Shown: positions 9,197-17,117, counted from the first letter of the stretch. The stretch is 42,427 nt of DNA from CAKVLS01 sp045651685 (GCA_045651685.1 JAZRSV010000015.1:1-42427), one strand, 5' to 3'. Notes: generated by a model from the letters alone, not told the origin. Numbers and translations: made by a program.

Positions 9197-10552
9197 TTAT
9201 CTCAATATATCATTAACTTTTTTTAAGCCTTTGTCAGTTGTACTAACAATAACGGTATCTTTTTCTTGCAAAATTTCTTCTCCAGTAGGGTCAACTACTT
9301 GATTTTTTCTTATAATGCTAGAGATATAAATATCTTGCTTTAATTTAAGATCTTTTATGGCTTTGCCTACAAAATGCTCATTGTCGCCTATATTAAACTC
9401 TAGTATTTCTGCAGCACCGTCTAGTATCTTGTACAAAGTGACAAGTTCGTTTTCGTTTTTTGCTTTTAGTGAGCGAGCATACAAAACTATTTGGTTGGCA
9501 ATAAGTTCTTTTGGAGAAATTGTTGCGTTTAGTCCAACTTCGTCTAATATCTCGTTAAATATATCATAGTTAACCTTTGCAATAGTTGTCTCTACTTGTT
9601 TGGTCTTGGCATATAGCGAAATAATGATGTTTTGCTCATCAAGACCAGTAAGACCTATACAAGCATCATAACTAGACAAATTTTCTTCGTCTAATACATG
9701 CTTTAGTATACCATCGGCATTGATTACTTCTACCCTATCAAGACCTTCGATAAGATCTTGACAGCGTTGTTTGTCTTTTTCTAAAATCTTAACTTTGATG
9801 CCGTCTTCTGCTAGCATTCGAGCAAGATAAAAACTAATACGGCTACCACCTATTATCATAACACTCTTTACGCGTTTGTTAAAAATATCAATCTCGTTAA
9901 AAAATGTATTAATTTGAGCTGGTTTGCCAACTATTACTATATAATCTTCTGCCTGCAAAACAAAATCGCCGTTAGGTATATATGCTTTTTCTTCTCTCAT
10001 AACACCAGCAAAGTGTATGCCTGCATTATATTCTTTTGCGATGTCTCTTATTGTCATGCCACAAAGTTTGCTTTCAACAGGCAATTTTATCTCTACAGAA
10101 GATACTTTGCCTTTGTTAAAATTATACACTTGCATAGCAAATGGAAAACGCAAAATATTGCGCAACTCTTCGGCAGAAGCTTGCTCTGGATTGACTATAA
10201 ATTCTATACCAAGCTCTTCTCTTAAAAAGTCATATTCGCCTACATAATCTGTATCTCTAATACGAGCTACTATACTTTTTGCCCCTAGCAATTTTGCAGT
10301 AAGACAACATACTATATTAAGTTCGTCTTTGTCTGTCACGGCAACAAACATATCAGCTTTGTTAACACCAGCTTCTAATTGAATTTGCTTAAGTGCGCCA
10401 TTGCCAAAAACACATTGTACATCGTGTGCGTTGCTAGTGTGTTCTAGGCTTTGCTTATTATTGTCAATAACAGTTATATCATGTTTTTCTGCAGATAAGT
10501 GTCTAATAATACTACGACCAACTTTACCGCTACCTATAATAACTACTTTCAT
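9197..10552 (-). CDS. trkA: Trk system potassium uptake protein TrkA
   Basis: A 451-residue cytoplasmic regulatory subunit with two RCK_N/RCK_C units in tandem. The first nucleotide-binding fold begins with IGSGKVG at residues 6-12 and the second, near residue 230, with MIIGGSRISFYLARML. The second glycine motif (GGSRIS) is more divergent than the first. Each half ends in a TrkA_C-type ligand domain; the last carries FVGKAIKDLKL. It is the first gene of the trkA-trkH operon, with AGGAGAAATA before the ATG and its own promoter. Confidence 0.93.
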   Translation of the reverse strand: MKVVIIGSGKVGRSIIRHLSAEKHDITVIDNNKQSLEHTSNAHDVQCVFGNGALKQIQLEAGVNKADMFVAVTDKDELNIVCCLTAKLLGAKSIVARIRDTDYVGEYDFLREELGIEFIVNPEQASAEELRNILRFPFAMQVYNFNKGKVSSVEIKLPVESKLCGMTIRDIAKEYNAGIHFAGVMREEKAYIPNGDFVLQAEDYIVIVGKPAQINTFFNEIDIFNKRVKSVMIIGGSRISFYLARMLAEDGIKVKILEKDKQRCQDLIEGLDRVEVINADGILKHVLDEENLSSYDACIGLTGLDEQNIIISLYAKTKQVETTIAKVNYDIFNEILDEVGLNATISPKELIANQIVLYARSLKAKNENELVTLYKILDGAAEILEFNIGDNEHFVGKAIKDLKLKQDIYISSIIRKNQVVDPTGEEILQEKDTVIVSTTDKGLKKVNDILR

Positions 10553-10585
10553 TATTTCTCCTAAAATTTGATTTAATGATGCTAT

Positions 10586-10614
10586 ATTATACCAAACTTT
10601 GTTATTTATAGCAA
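10586..10614 (-). promoter_or_regulatory. Promoter of trkA-trkH
   Basis: Minus strand TTGCTA (10609-10614), 17 bp ending in TGG, then perfect TATAAT (10586-10591), 33 nt upstream of the trkA ATG. Confidence 0.7.
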
Positions 10615-10663
10615 ATAAGAAAATTCAAAAATATGCCTAAAAAAATATATATCAAAATCTTGA

Positions 10664-10700
10664 CAAACAAAAAGACCAAACAAAATCGTTTGGCCTTTTT
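10664..10700 (-). terminator. Terminator of the 153-residue membrane protein gene
   Basis: A 13-bp stem (10669-10681 with 10688-10700, one G-U pair on the minus strand) with a 6-nt loop, 14 nt past the stop codon. Confidence 0.8.
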
Positions 10701-10714
10701 ATTAAACTATGTTA

Positions 10715-11176
10715 TTAGTCTTTGTTTACTAGAGCAACTATACCAGCAGCTGCACTGCCTAATGTAAACATAAATGCTGTAAATGTTAGTGTATAAGCAT
10801 TTAGACCAAAATCAACTAATGGTTTGCTAATATCAGCACAGTAAGCCATAGTCATGATCATAGCTAGCACGCCAAAAACAGCTGTTGCAATGTATACAAT
10901 AAGTTTAACAATAGCAGGAACTTTTACTTTTGTAAATTTTAACACAGTAAAAGTTGCTGTGCCAAGTAGACAAACAAACGCCAAAATAGAAAAGATAAGC
11001 GCTGTTATGCCAAGGCCGCTCTCAAACTTAAACACTGTAACAGTAACATCTGTAATATATACATTAGTAGTTAAAAATGGTAAAAAGAATCCTACCACTG
11101 CAGCTACAAATAGTACGCCTACAACAGATGTCAAAACAATTGTTTTTAGAGATGCACAATTTTTTGATTTTGCCAT
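10715..11176 (-). CDS. Small four-helix membrane protein, unknown function
   Basis: A 153-residue protein with four predicted membrane segments, at about residues 12-33, 50-78, 84-108 and 125-150, and a short extracytoplasmic loop after the first (TTNVYITDVTVTVFKF). I recognise no family. The start is clear: GAGGAGGAAAATACT precedes the ATG. It is monocistronic, with its own promoter and terminator, and divergent from the GtrA-like gene. Confidence 0.75.
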   Translation of the reverse strand: MAKSKNCASLKTIVLTSVVGVLFVAAVVGFFLPFLTTNVYITDVTVTVFKFESGLGITALIFSILAFVCLLGTATFTVLKFTKVKVPAIVKLIVYIATAVFGVLAMIMTMAYCADISKPLVDFGLNAYTLTFTAFMFTLGSAAAGIVALVNKD

Positions 11177-11209
11177 AGTATTTTCCTCCTCTTTTTTGTT
11201 TCTATTAAT

Positions 11210-11239
11210 ATTTTATAAAATAAAAAATATATTAGTCAA
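11210..11239 (-). promoter_or_regulatory. Promoter of the 153-residue membrane protein gene
   Basis: Minus strand TTGACT (11234-11239), 18 bp, TAAAAT (11210-11215). The -35 is half of a 15-bp palindrome GTCAAAT-A-ATTTGAC at 11235-11249, whose other half gives a TTGACA (11245-11250) on the plus strand. Confidence 0.55.
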
Positions 11240-11325
11240 ATAATTTGACAAAATTAATCAATCATTTGCCAATTATTAAAAAAAAATATAAAATAAGATA
11301 TAAAATTTTTTTTAAGGATACCTAT

Positions 11326-11847
11326 ATGAAAGATAATCAATCACAACAAACACCAAATACTCAAGAGCCAAGCACAAAAAAAGAAAGCTTGTGGCAAGTT
11401 ATTAAATTTACTTTATTTTCTATTTCTGCAGGCATTATACAAATAGTTCTTACAGAAATTTTGCTATTATGTGGTCTTAAAGACAATTTGTATTGGATCA
11501 CATATGTAGTAAGCCTTGCAGCGTCAGTTATATGGAATTTTACTTTTAATCGCAAGTTTACTTTTAAGTCATCTAACAATATACCAGTGGCAATGACTTT
11601 AGCTGCCTTGTTCTATTTACCTTTTGCACCACTATCAACATTGTGGAGCAATGCACTTGTTGTTAGCGCTGGTTGGCCAGAATTGTTAGTTACAGCTTTT
11701 ACTATGATTATTAATTTTGTATTAGAATTTATTTGGCAAAAGTTTGTAGTATTTAACGATAGAGTTATTAACTTTATCACAAGAAAAAACCGCAAACAAA
11801 ATTTGACAGAAGAAAACAACTCTCAAAACAACCAAGATCAACAATAA
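11326..11847 (+). CDS. GtrA-like membrane protein
   Basis: A 173-residue protein with four predicted membrane segments. WNFTFNRKFTF near residue 75 and the closing FVLEFIWQKFVVFND match the GtrA family pattern, whose members are thought to help move lipid-linked sugars or bind polyprenyl carriers. The N-terminal 25 residues and C-terminal 20 residues are polar and Gln/Asn-rich. The frame extends upstream to 11245, but AAGGA at 11314-11318 fixes the ATG at 11326. No glycosyltransferase partner is adjacent, so the substrate is unknown. It converges on the zinc-ribbon gene with a shared terminator. Confidence 0.7.
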   Translation: MKDNQSQQTPNTQEPSTKKESLWQVIKFTLFSISAGIIQIVLTEILLLCGLKDNLYWITYVVSLAASVIWNFTFNRKFTFKSSNNIPVAMTLAALFYLPFAPLSTLWSNALVVSAGWPELLVTAFTMIINFVLEFIWQKFVVFNDRVINFITRKNRKQNLTEENNSQNNQDQQ

Positions 11848-11848
11848 A

Positions 11849-11880
11849 AAAACTATGGCTTTTGCCATAGTTTTATTTTT
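11849..11880. terminator. Bidirectional terminator between GtrA-like and zinc-ribbon genes
   Basis: An 11-bp perfect stem (11849-11859 with 11864-11874) with a TTTT loop and flanking A and T runs. It fills almost the whole 33-bp space between the two stop codons. Confidence 0.88.
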
Positions 11881-12447
11881 TTATAACTCAAAATATTTGT
11901 TAACAACTTTTGATACTCTTTTTTCGTCACCATACTTACGCAACAAGCTGGCTTTTAGAGATCCTAAAAACTTTGCAAACCTATCACTGTCTTGTATGAT
12001 ACTTTTGTCAACTAAAGAAAATATAACTTTGTCGATATCTGCCCAAATAAGCTTTTCCATAACAGACTCTTGATCTTCTTGTGCTGGAGCAGCAGCTACT
12101 TGTGGTTCTGCTTGTACTTGTAGTGGTTGTGCTTGTACAGCAGCATTAACTACAGGTTTTACTTCGGCTGGAGTTTTGTGTGGTTTTATTTCTTTGCCAT
12201 TTTCGACAAGGTTTTGTTCTTTTATTGCATTAAACTCTTCTTTTGTTAGTTGTCTTGCAGCTTTGCAATGTGGACACTCTACAAAATATTTTGTACCAAC
12301 TTTGCAAATTGGTATAAAAAAGATATGACCATAGTTATAAACTTGTACTATAGGCATGCGAGTAGCTGTGCCACAACGACCACATAGGTCATTTACAGAA
12401 TATTTTGTAACTTTTTTCTTTCTTCCGGTTCCCCAAAAAATAAACAT
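11881..12447 (-). CDS. Zinc-ribbon protein with linker and C-terminal helical domain
   Basis: A 188-residue protein in three parts. The N-terminus is a zinc ribbon with two CxxC knuckles, Cys22/Cys25 (CGRCG) and Cys58/Cys61 (CPHC), separated by a hydrophobic hairpin HIFFIPICKVG. This arrangement occurs in a widespread group of small bacterial zinc-ribbon proteins. Residues ~85-125 form an Ala/Val/Gln/Pro-rich flexible linker, and the last 60 residues (from VMEKLIWADI) look helical and are not recognised. AGGAGATAAAAAT precedes the ATG. Function unknown. Confidence 0.75.
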   Translation of the reverse strand: MFIFWGTGRKKKVTKYSVNDLCGRCGTATRMPIVQVYNYGHIFFIPICKVGTKYFVECPHCKAARQLTKEEFNAIKEQNLVENGKEIKPHKTPAEVKPVVNAAVQAQPLQVQAEPQVAAAPAQEDQESVMEKLIWADIDKVIFSLVDKSIIQDSDRFAKFLGSLKASLLRKYGDEKRVSKVVNKYFEL

Positions 12448-12468
12448 ATTTTTATCTCCTATGTTTAT

Positions 12469-12497
12469 ATTATACTAAATATTAACAGCAAAGTCAA
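12469..12497 (-). promoter_or_regulatory. Promoter of the zinc-ribbon gene
   Basis: Minus strand TTGACT (12492-12497), 17 bp, perfect TATAAT (12469-12474), 21 nt before the ATG. Confidence 0.75.
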
Positions 12498-12516
12498 TAT
12501 TAGCAAGTTTTTAACA

Positions 12517-12550
12517 AACAAAAAACACTCTCAATAAATGAGAGTGTTTT
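12517..12550 (-). terminator. Terminator of the 100-residue membrane protein gene
   Basis: A 12-bp perfect stem (12522-12533 with 12539-12550) with a 5-nt loop and a U run on the minus strand. Confidence 0.88.
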
Positions 12551-12568
12551 GTTTTAGTTTAATCTTTA

Positions 12569-12871
12569 TTATTTGATAGCGCCGTTAACGATGCCTACAA
12601 AGTTATTCCAAGTTGCTGGGAAGAACATAAAGATTACAACTGCAGCTACCATTACATAGAAGATAAGTTTTACTATAAATGGTTTGTTGCTAACAAATTC
12701 TAGACCTGCTAAAGCAACTACTACTAGTGGTGCCCAAACTTGGATAACAACTAAAATGTTATAAACTGTTTCTGGCAAGAATGACCAGTTGCCATTAACC
12801 ATAAGTAGTACATAAACAACTACTGTTAAGAAGGCAGCTACGCCACTAACCCAATCTAAAAGCTTTTTCAT
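12569..12871 (-). CDS. Small three-helix membrane protein, unknown function
   Basis: A 100-residue protein with three predicted membrane segments (about residues 7-26, 36-58 and 66-86). An ATG 15 nt upstream (12884-12886) overlaps the GGAGGG ribosome binding site at 12879-12884, so the ATG at 12869-12871, 7 nt after that site, is the real start. The strong site and promoter suggest high expression. It follows the PII-like genes on the same strand but has its own promoter. No family recognised. Confidence 0.72.
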   Translation of the reverse strand: MKKLLDWVSGVAAFLTVVVYVLLMVNGNWSFLPETVYNILVVIQVWAPLVVVALAGLEFVSNKPFIVKLIFYVMVAAVVIFMFFPATWNNFVGIVNGAIK

Positions 12872-12900
12872 AGGTGAACCCTCCATTAAAATCTACTTAT

Positions 12901-12929
12901 ATATTATATTAAAAGATAACCTTTGTCAA
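12901..12929 (-). promoter_or_regulatory. Promoter of the 100-residue membrane protein gene
   Basis: Minus strand TTGACA (12924-12929) with TAATAT at 17 bp (12901-12906) or an overlapping TATAAT at 15 bp (12903-12908). Confidence 0.55.
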
Positions 12930-12949
12930 TAATTTTAATAAAAAGCTAA

Positions 12950-13303
12950 CTATTTTTTAGTTTTTTTGCTTTTTTTGATATTATGCATGCGAGCAATACC
13001 CATAACATCATTAACAGGCAAAGCAAAACATATACCTTTGCCCTCTAGATTAAGGTTGGTACGAATTGCAATAGCATTCATGATAGACTTTTTGTCTTCT
13101 CTTTTTACTAGAGTTAAAATGATGTCTTTTTCTGGGTTAATTTTAACACCCAAAACTTTGTCTTGTTCGTTTGGGTTGGTACCAGAAGCGTGCAATAGCG
13201 AACTACCAGTAGCACCAGCATCACGCGCAGCATCTATAACAAAGTCTGCGTGACCTCTTTGTACGATAGTGACAATCAAATCATATTTTTGTTCTTCTTT
13301 CAT
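12950..13303 (-). CDS. PII-like signalling protein (second of two)
   Basis: A 117-residue protein with the PII (GlnB-like) alpha-beta layout: first strand DLIVTIVQRG, helix FVIDAARDAGA, a T-loop region rich in Asn/Glu/Lys (GTNPNEQDKVLG), strand DIILTLVKRE, helix, then LEGKGICFALPV in the place of the PII B-loop and last strand. The T-loop lacks the tyrosine uridylylated in GlnB. The ATG at 13301-13303 follows AAGGGGGCAAAAT; an in-frame start 21 nt upstream lies ahead of that site. It starts 14 nt after the first PII-like gene and ends the DUF1538 operon. The likely role is to bind a nucleotide or small ligand and control the DUF1538 membrane protein. Confidence 0.75.
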   Translation of the reverse strand: MKEEQKYDLIVTIVQRGHADFVIDAARDAGATGSSLLHASGTNPNEQDKVLGVKINPEKDIILTLVKREDKKSIMNAIAIRTNLNLEGKGICFALPVNDVMGIARMHNIKKSKKTKK

Positions 13304-13317
13304 ATTTTGCCCCCTTA

Positions 13318-13662
13318 TTAACACTTAATGTTTAACATTTCTAACAAATCACTTGTTGCACTGCTAAAAGGTATTGTAAATGCCATACATATTTGCTCTT
13401 CTATCTGAATATCAAATTCTTTATTTAGATTTTGCATAGCTTGCTTTGATTTTTGTGTTGATATAATACCCAAAACCATATCTCTGTCTAGTATCTCAAA
13501 ACCAAACAAGTTTTGAACATCAGACCTAGCTGTACCTTCGGCAAGGCAGTTTACTTGATATTCTACCCCTGCTTCGTACAAAATATTAGCTACTTTTTCG
13601 TGGTCGCCACGCTTAACAATAACGCAAATTATTTGCAGTGGCGAAGTTAATTTTTTTGCCAT
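13318..13662 (-). CDS. PII-like signalling protein (first of two)
   Basis: A 114-residue PII-fold-like protein: QIICVIVKRG, helix VANILYEAGV, AEGTARSDVQNLFGFE in the T-loop position, MVLGIISTQK, and EEQICMAFTIPF at the end. It clearly resembles its neighbour at 12950-13303 in layout but is diverged and lacks that protein's GKG segment. Its ribosome binding site (GGAGAATAATT) overlaps the end of the DUF1538 gene and the ATG lies 2 nt after that stop, so the two are coupled. Ligand and partner are inferred only from the operon. Confidence 0.72.
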   Translation of the reverse strand: MAKKLTSPLQIICVIVKRGDHEKVANILYEAGVEYQVNCLAEGTARSDVQNLFGFEILDRDMVLGIISTQKSKQAMQNLNKEFDIQIEEQICMAFTIPFSSATSDLLEMLNIKC

Positions 13663-13664
13663 AA

Positions 13665-15182
13665 TTATTCTCCATAATCAAAATCAACAATTTTGATATT
13701 CTTTTGAACTTGTCTAACATCTTTAGTTGCCTTGCGACGGGCTGATATATTAACTATCAAACCTAAAATTTCTACAATTATAGTTGGCATTGTGCCAATT
13801 ATTGCAACAGTACCAAAACCATATAACATGCTATCAAGGCCAAACGCTGCACATATGCCGTTGATCATTGGCAATATAAAAGCAACTGCCATCGGTCCAG
13901 AACATACGCTACCAGCATCATAGCCTATACCACAAAACATCTGTGGTACAAAGAAGGATAATGCTACGCATATTATTATCATTGGTATAATTATCCATAA
14001 AATATTAATACTTAAAAAACATCTCAAAACAGCTAAACATACTGACAAACTTGTTGAGATACACATACAAGCAAACATAACACTCTTTTTTATGCCGCCG
14101 CCAGTGACTTCGTATGTTTGTTTTACCAAGACATGCACTGCAGGCTCTGCCAATACATTGACAAGGCCTAACATCAAAGCAATAGGTATAAGTATCCAGT
14201 TATAATTAGTATTAGCTAGTGCCAAACCTAATTGTCCGCCGATAGGTAAAAATCCTGCATTAATACCTGCCAAAAAGAATACCATGCCAAAATATGCATA
14301 TAATACACCAACTACAATTTTGCCAATTTCTTTTAGAGGCAAGTGTAGTTTGAAAAATTGAAAAGCAAAAAATATAACAAATATTGGTATAAGTACAAGT
14401 GCGACTTCTTTTAGGTTATATATAATCTCATGATTCAAATTTGGAAAGATTTCTGCAAAGGTAATATTTTGTGTCACGATACTTGTTGTTGCATCGCTAC
14501 TTACATTGCCTACAAACAAACTAAATATCATAATAGACAATATAGGTCCTATAGTTGCAACAGTCACAAGACCAAAGCTATTTTCTTGTGAGTTGCTTGA
14601 TCTAACTGCTGATATACCCATACCAAACGCCATAAGAATAGGTACCGCAAGCGAACCAGTTGCTATACCACTACTATCAAAAGCTACCGGTGCAAATGCA
14701 GGTGGTACAAAAAATGATAATATAATAATAGCACTATAAGAAAATACTAAAATATATTTCATCTTAATATTAAACACAATACGCAATGATGCTATTGCCA
14801 AAAATATACCAACACCAACTGCAATTATTATTGTAAGAAGCAATGGTGAGCTAAGCCCTGGAAATTGTGTTGCAAGTACCTTTAAGTCTGGCTCTGCAAC
14901 GATAAACAAAGAACCTACCATCATAGATATTAGTACAAACACAATCAAACTTTTTGACTTGCCTGTAGTAGAACCTATATATTCGCCAATACGAATCATA
15001 GATCTATCTACACCCATAGAAAATATTGTTAGACCAAGTATAACAAATATTGCACAAATAAATAAGTTTAGTATCATCATTGCGTTTAGTTTAACAACAA
15101 AAAAACCAAGAATAGACACTACGCCTACCATTGGCAAAATTGATAAACACGATTCTTTTAATTTTTCTAAAAATAGCTTCAC
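13665..15182 (-). CDS. DUF1538 integral membrane protein (two-repeat)
   Basis: A 505-residue membrane protein made of two related halves, about residues 10-250 and 275-500, each with several membrane segments and a conserved-looking loop (VAEPDLKVL in the first half, LAEPAVHVL in the second; a Gly/Ser-rich ISAVRSSNSQ and YDAGSVCSGPMA pair later). This matches the DUF1538 family, transporter-like proteins without an assigned substrate. The start is GTG at 15180-15182, 5 nt after an AGGTG site; an upstream ATG at 15257 lies within the promoter. First gene of an operon with two PII-like genes, which suggests a transporter controlled by PII-type sensing. Confidence 0.8.
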   Translation of the reverse strand: MKLFLEKLKESCLSILPMVGVVSILGFFVVKLNAMMILNLFICAIFVILGLTIFSMGVDRSMIRIGEYIGSTTGKSKSLIVFVLISMMVGSLFIVAEPDLKVLATQFPGLSSPLLLTIIIAVGVGIFLAIASLRIVFNIKMKYILVFSYSAIIILSFFVPPAFAPVAFDSSGIATGSLAVPILMAFGMGISAVRSSNSQENSFGLVTVATIGPILSIMIFSLFVGNVSSDATTSIVTQNITFAEIFPNLNHEIIYNLKEVALVLIPIFVIFFAFQFFKLHLPLKEIGKIVVGVLYAYFGMVFFLAGINAGFLPIGGQLGLALANTNYNWILIPIALMLGLVNVLAEPAVHVLVKQTYEVTGGGIKKSVMFACMCISTSLSVCLAVLRCFLSINILWIIIPMIIICVALSFFVPQMFCGIGYDAGSVCSGPMAVAFILPMINGICAAFGLDSMLYGFGTVAIIGTMPTIIVEILGLIVNISARRKATKDVRQVQKNIKIVDFDYGE

Positions 15183-15212
15183 AATGACACCTACTTGTAT
15201 TTTATCAAACTT

Positions 15213-15242
15213 ATTATACTTAATATTTTTAAGCACTGTCAA
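15213..15242 (-). promoter_or_regulatory. Promoter of the DUF1538-PII-PII operon
   Basis: Both hexamers are perfect: minus strand TTGACA (15237-15242), 18 bp, TATAAT (15213-15218). The -10 ends 30 nt before the GTG start. Confidence 0.8.
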
Positions 15243-15252
15243 ACTAAAAACA

Positions 15253-15288
15253 ATCAAAAAAACACTTATAAAAGTTTATAAGTGTTTT
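15253..15288 (-). terminator. Terminator of the dehydrogenase/radical SAM operon
   Basis: Complementary arms 15259-15272 and 15275-15288 (AAAACACTTATAAA type) form a stem of about 12 bp, with a U run on the minus strand, 6 nt past the stop at 15295. Confidence 0.85.
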
Positions 15289-15294
15289 ATTTTG

Positions 15295-16152
15295 TTAATT
15301 ATCAAAGTTAGGTATGTATTTTGTAGTAGAACTACTCAAGTCTTGCATTAGTCCGTTGGTAAGGCCTATTGCATTAAAATAACTTACTACTCTTGTATAT
15401 TCTAGTTTTTTTAGTGGTCTATTGATATCTTCGCTACACTTGTAGTAAGGGGTATATTGTCCCATAATACTAACCAATGTATCATGTGGTAAATTGTCTT
15501 TTATCCAGTCTAAAACTTTTAAGCTGTCATCTGTATGATTAGGCAAAACCAAATGTCTAATGATAACACCTTTTTGCATGATACCGTCTTTTATGATATT
15601 GTTTGGTATTTGCTTTTTTATTGCCAAAATGGCTTGGGTAGCTACATCAAAATAATCTGCAGCTTTTGACAAACTTTGCGATAAGTTGCTGTCGCAATAT
15701 TTTAGGTCGACTAGATAAATATCTACATAATCTTTTAGTTTGTTAATATTTTGCACACTATCATAACCACTACTATTGTACACGATAGGTATGCTTGGCT
15801 TATATATATCAAGCGCTTGCACTATTTGGTCCACATAGTGACTTGGTGTCACTAGATTGATGTTGTGCGCGCCTTGACTTTCGAGTTCTCTAAATATATC
15901 TGCAAGTTGTTCTGGGGTATAAAACTCACCTTTGCACTCATGACTTAACTGATAGTTTTGACAAAAGTTGCACTTTAGATTGCAACCACTAAAAAATATT
16001 GTACCACTACCGTTGTTGCCACTTATCATTGGTTCTTCCCAAAAATGCAACATTGTTTTTGCAATTTTTATTGTTTGCGGTACTCCACAAAAACCCACAC
16101 CATTGTCTCTATCTATATTGCAACGGCGAGGACAGTTATTACAAATCGCCAT
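15295..16152 (-). CDS. Radical SAM protein, PflX/PflA-like (COG1313 type)
   Basis: A 285-residue radical SAM protein. The cluster motif is GCNLKCNFC (Cys57, Cys61, Cys64), and the N-terminus has an extra cysteine-rich region (CNNCPRRC with Cys4, Cys7, Cys11, and Cys22 in GFCG), as in the PflX group of pyruvate-formate-lyase-activase relatives. These proteins are predicted to use SAM to generate a radical; the physiological target is not established. It starts 2 nt after the dehydrogenase-like gene, so the two are co-transcribed and probably translationally coupled. No glycyl-radical enzyme gene is nearby. Confidence 0.85.
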   Translation of the reverse strand: MAICNNCPRRCNIDRDNGVGFCGVPQTIKIAKTMLHFWEEPMISGNNGSGTIFFSGCNLKCNFCQNYQLSHECKGEFYTPEQLADIFRELESQGAHNINLVTPSHYVDQIVQALDIYKPSIPIVYNSSGYDSVQNINKLKDYVDIYLVDLKYCDSNLSQSLSKAADYFDVATQAILAIKKQIPNNIIKDGIMQKGVIIRHLVLPNHTDDSLKVLDWIKDNLPHDTLVSIMGQYTPYYKCSEDINRPLKKLEYTRVVSYFNAIGLTNGLMQDLSSSTTKYIPNFDN

Positions 16153-16154
16153 GG

Positions 16155-17069
16155 CTACACCAAATTAATTGGTTTATCATAAGCAGCGCTTTCGATACAC
16201 TCTAACCATAGTTCGATACGCTTTTGCTTTGCTTCTTTAGTAAACCATGCATACTCGCTTGTCACCATAACATTGCCCATATAGTCATTAACTGTTTTGT
16301 TAGCTTCTTCTAGAGCATAACCATAAATACGATTTTTGCGTACTAATTCTAGTACTAATTCGTGATTGTGCAAAACGGTACTTGTACCGCTAACAAATAT
16401 TGCGTCTTTTTTCATACTGGTCAAAAGTTCGTCAGTGATAAAAGTTTTTGACAAGTCACTTATTGCAAGCATGCTAAATATAATATCGCTTTTTGCAAAT
16501 AGTTCGTTAAGAGATACTGCTTGATATTTTGGGTTGCTATCATTGTAAGACCAATAAATAATCTTCATACCAAGTTTACTACACAACTCGGCTATCTTTG
16601 TGCCGATATTGCCAAGACCAACTATGCCGACAGTTTTGCCTTCGAGTTGTTTTTGCATAAAGAAATCAGAAAAGTCTTGTTTGCCATATTTGATTTGCAT
16701 AGGCAATTGTCTCATAACACAAAACATCAAAAACAACATATATTCTGCAATGGCATCACAAGCATAGTTGCGAGTATTGGTGACTACGATGCCTTTTGAC
16801 TTGCAATAATCAACATCAATATAATGTGAGCTATGTGTATATAGACATATAGCTTTTAGGTTGGTTATTTTGTCAATAATATTTCTACCAAAATTATAAT
16901 TGCAAAAGCTTGGGCTAATCGCAATAATTTTTGGCGCTTTTGAGGTATAATACGGTGCATTGTCTAACTTTTCTTGAGTGTCCAAAAAATATACTTTACC
17001 AAGTTTTTTTAGTCTGATTAGTTGGTTTTGGTTAAAGTATTTGTCATATCCTACTAAATAAATCTCCAT
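16155..17069 (-). CDS. 2-hydroxyacid dehydrogenase-like protein, catalytic residues altered
   Basis: A 304-residue protein of the D-isomer-specific 2-hydroxyacid dehydrogenase fold. The NAD-binding motif GLGNIG is intact at 151-156, within GKTVGIVGLGNIGTKIAELC, and the flanking helix NYACDAIAEYMLFLMF matches the family. The usual catalytic Arg segment (NxxRG) is replaced by FVSGTSTV at 225-232, and the catalytic His segment (TPHxAG) by VTSEYAW at 269-275, with Glu where His is expected. The usual ALDVFE reads ALEEAN. It may therefore be a non-canonical enzyme or a binding protein. AAGGAGCAACT precedes the ATG. First gene of an operon with the radical SAM gene. Confidence 0.8.
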   Translation of the reverse strand: MEIYLVGYDKYFNQNQLIRLKKLGKVYFLDTQEKLDNAPYYTSKAPKIIAISPSFCNYNFGRNIIDKITNLKAICLYTHSSHYIDVDYCKSKGIVVTNTRNYACDAIAEYMLFLMFCVMRQLPMQIKYGKQDFSDFFMQKQLEGKTVGIVGLGNIGTKIAELCSKLGMKIIYWSYNDSNPKYQAVSLNELFAKSDIIFSMLAISDLSKTFITDELLTSMKKDAIFVSGTSTVLHNHELVLELVRKNRIYGYALEEANKTVNDYMGNVMVTSEYAWFTKEAKQKRIELWLECIESAAYDKPINLV

Positions 17070-17088
17070 AGTTGCTCCTTATGCATAT

Positions 17089-17117
17089 ATAATACCACTT
17101 TGGTTATGTATATGCAA
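17089..17117 (-). promoter_or_regulatory. Promoter of the dehydrogenase/radical SAM operon
   Basis: Minus strand TTGCAT (17112-17117), 17 bp ending in TGG, then TATTAT (17089-17094), giving an extended -10. Confidence 0.6.

Noticed and set aside
15183..15257. ATG start of the DUF1538 protein at 15257
   Set aside because: The extra 25 codons overlap a perfect promoter, and the GTG at 15182 has a ribosome binding site at the right distance.
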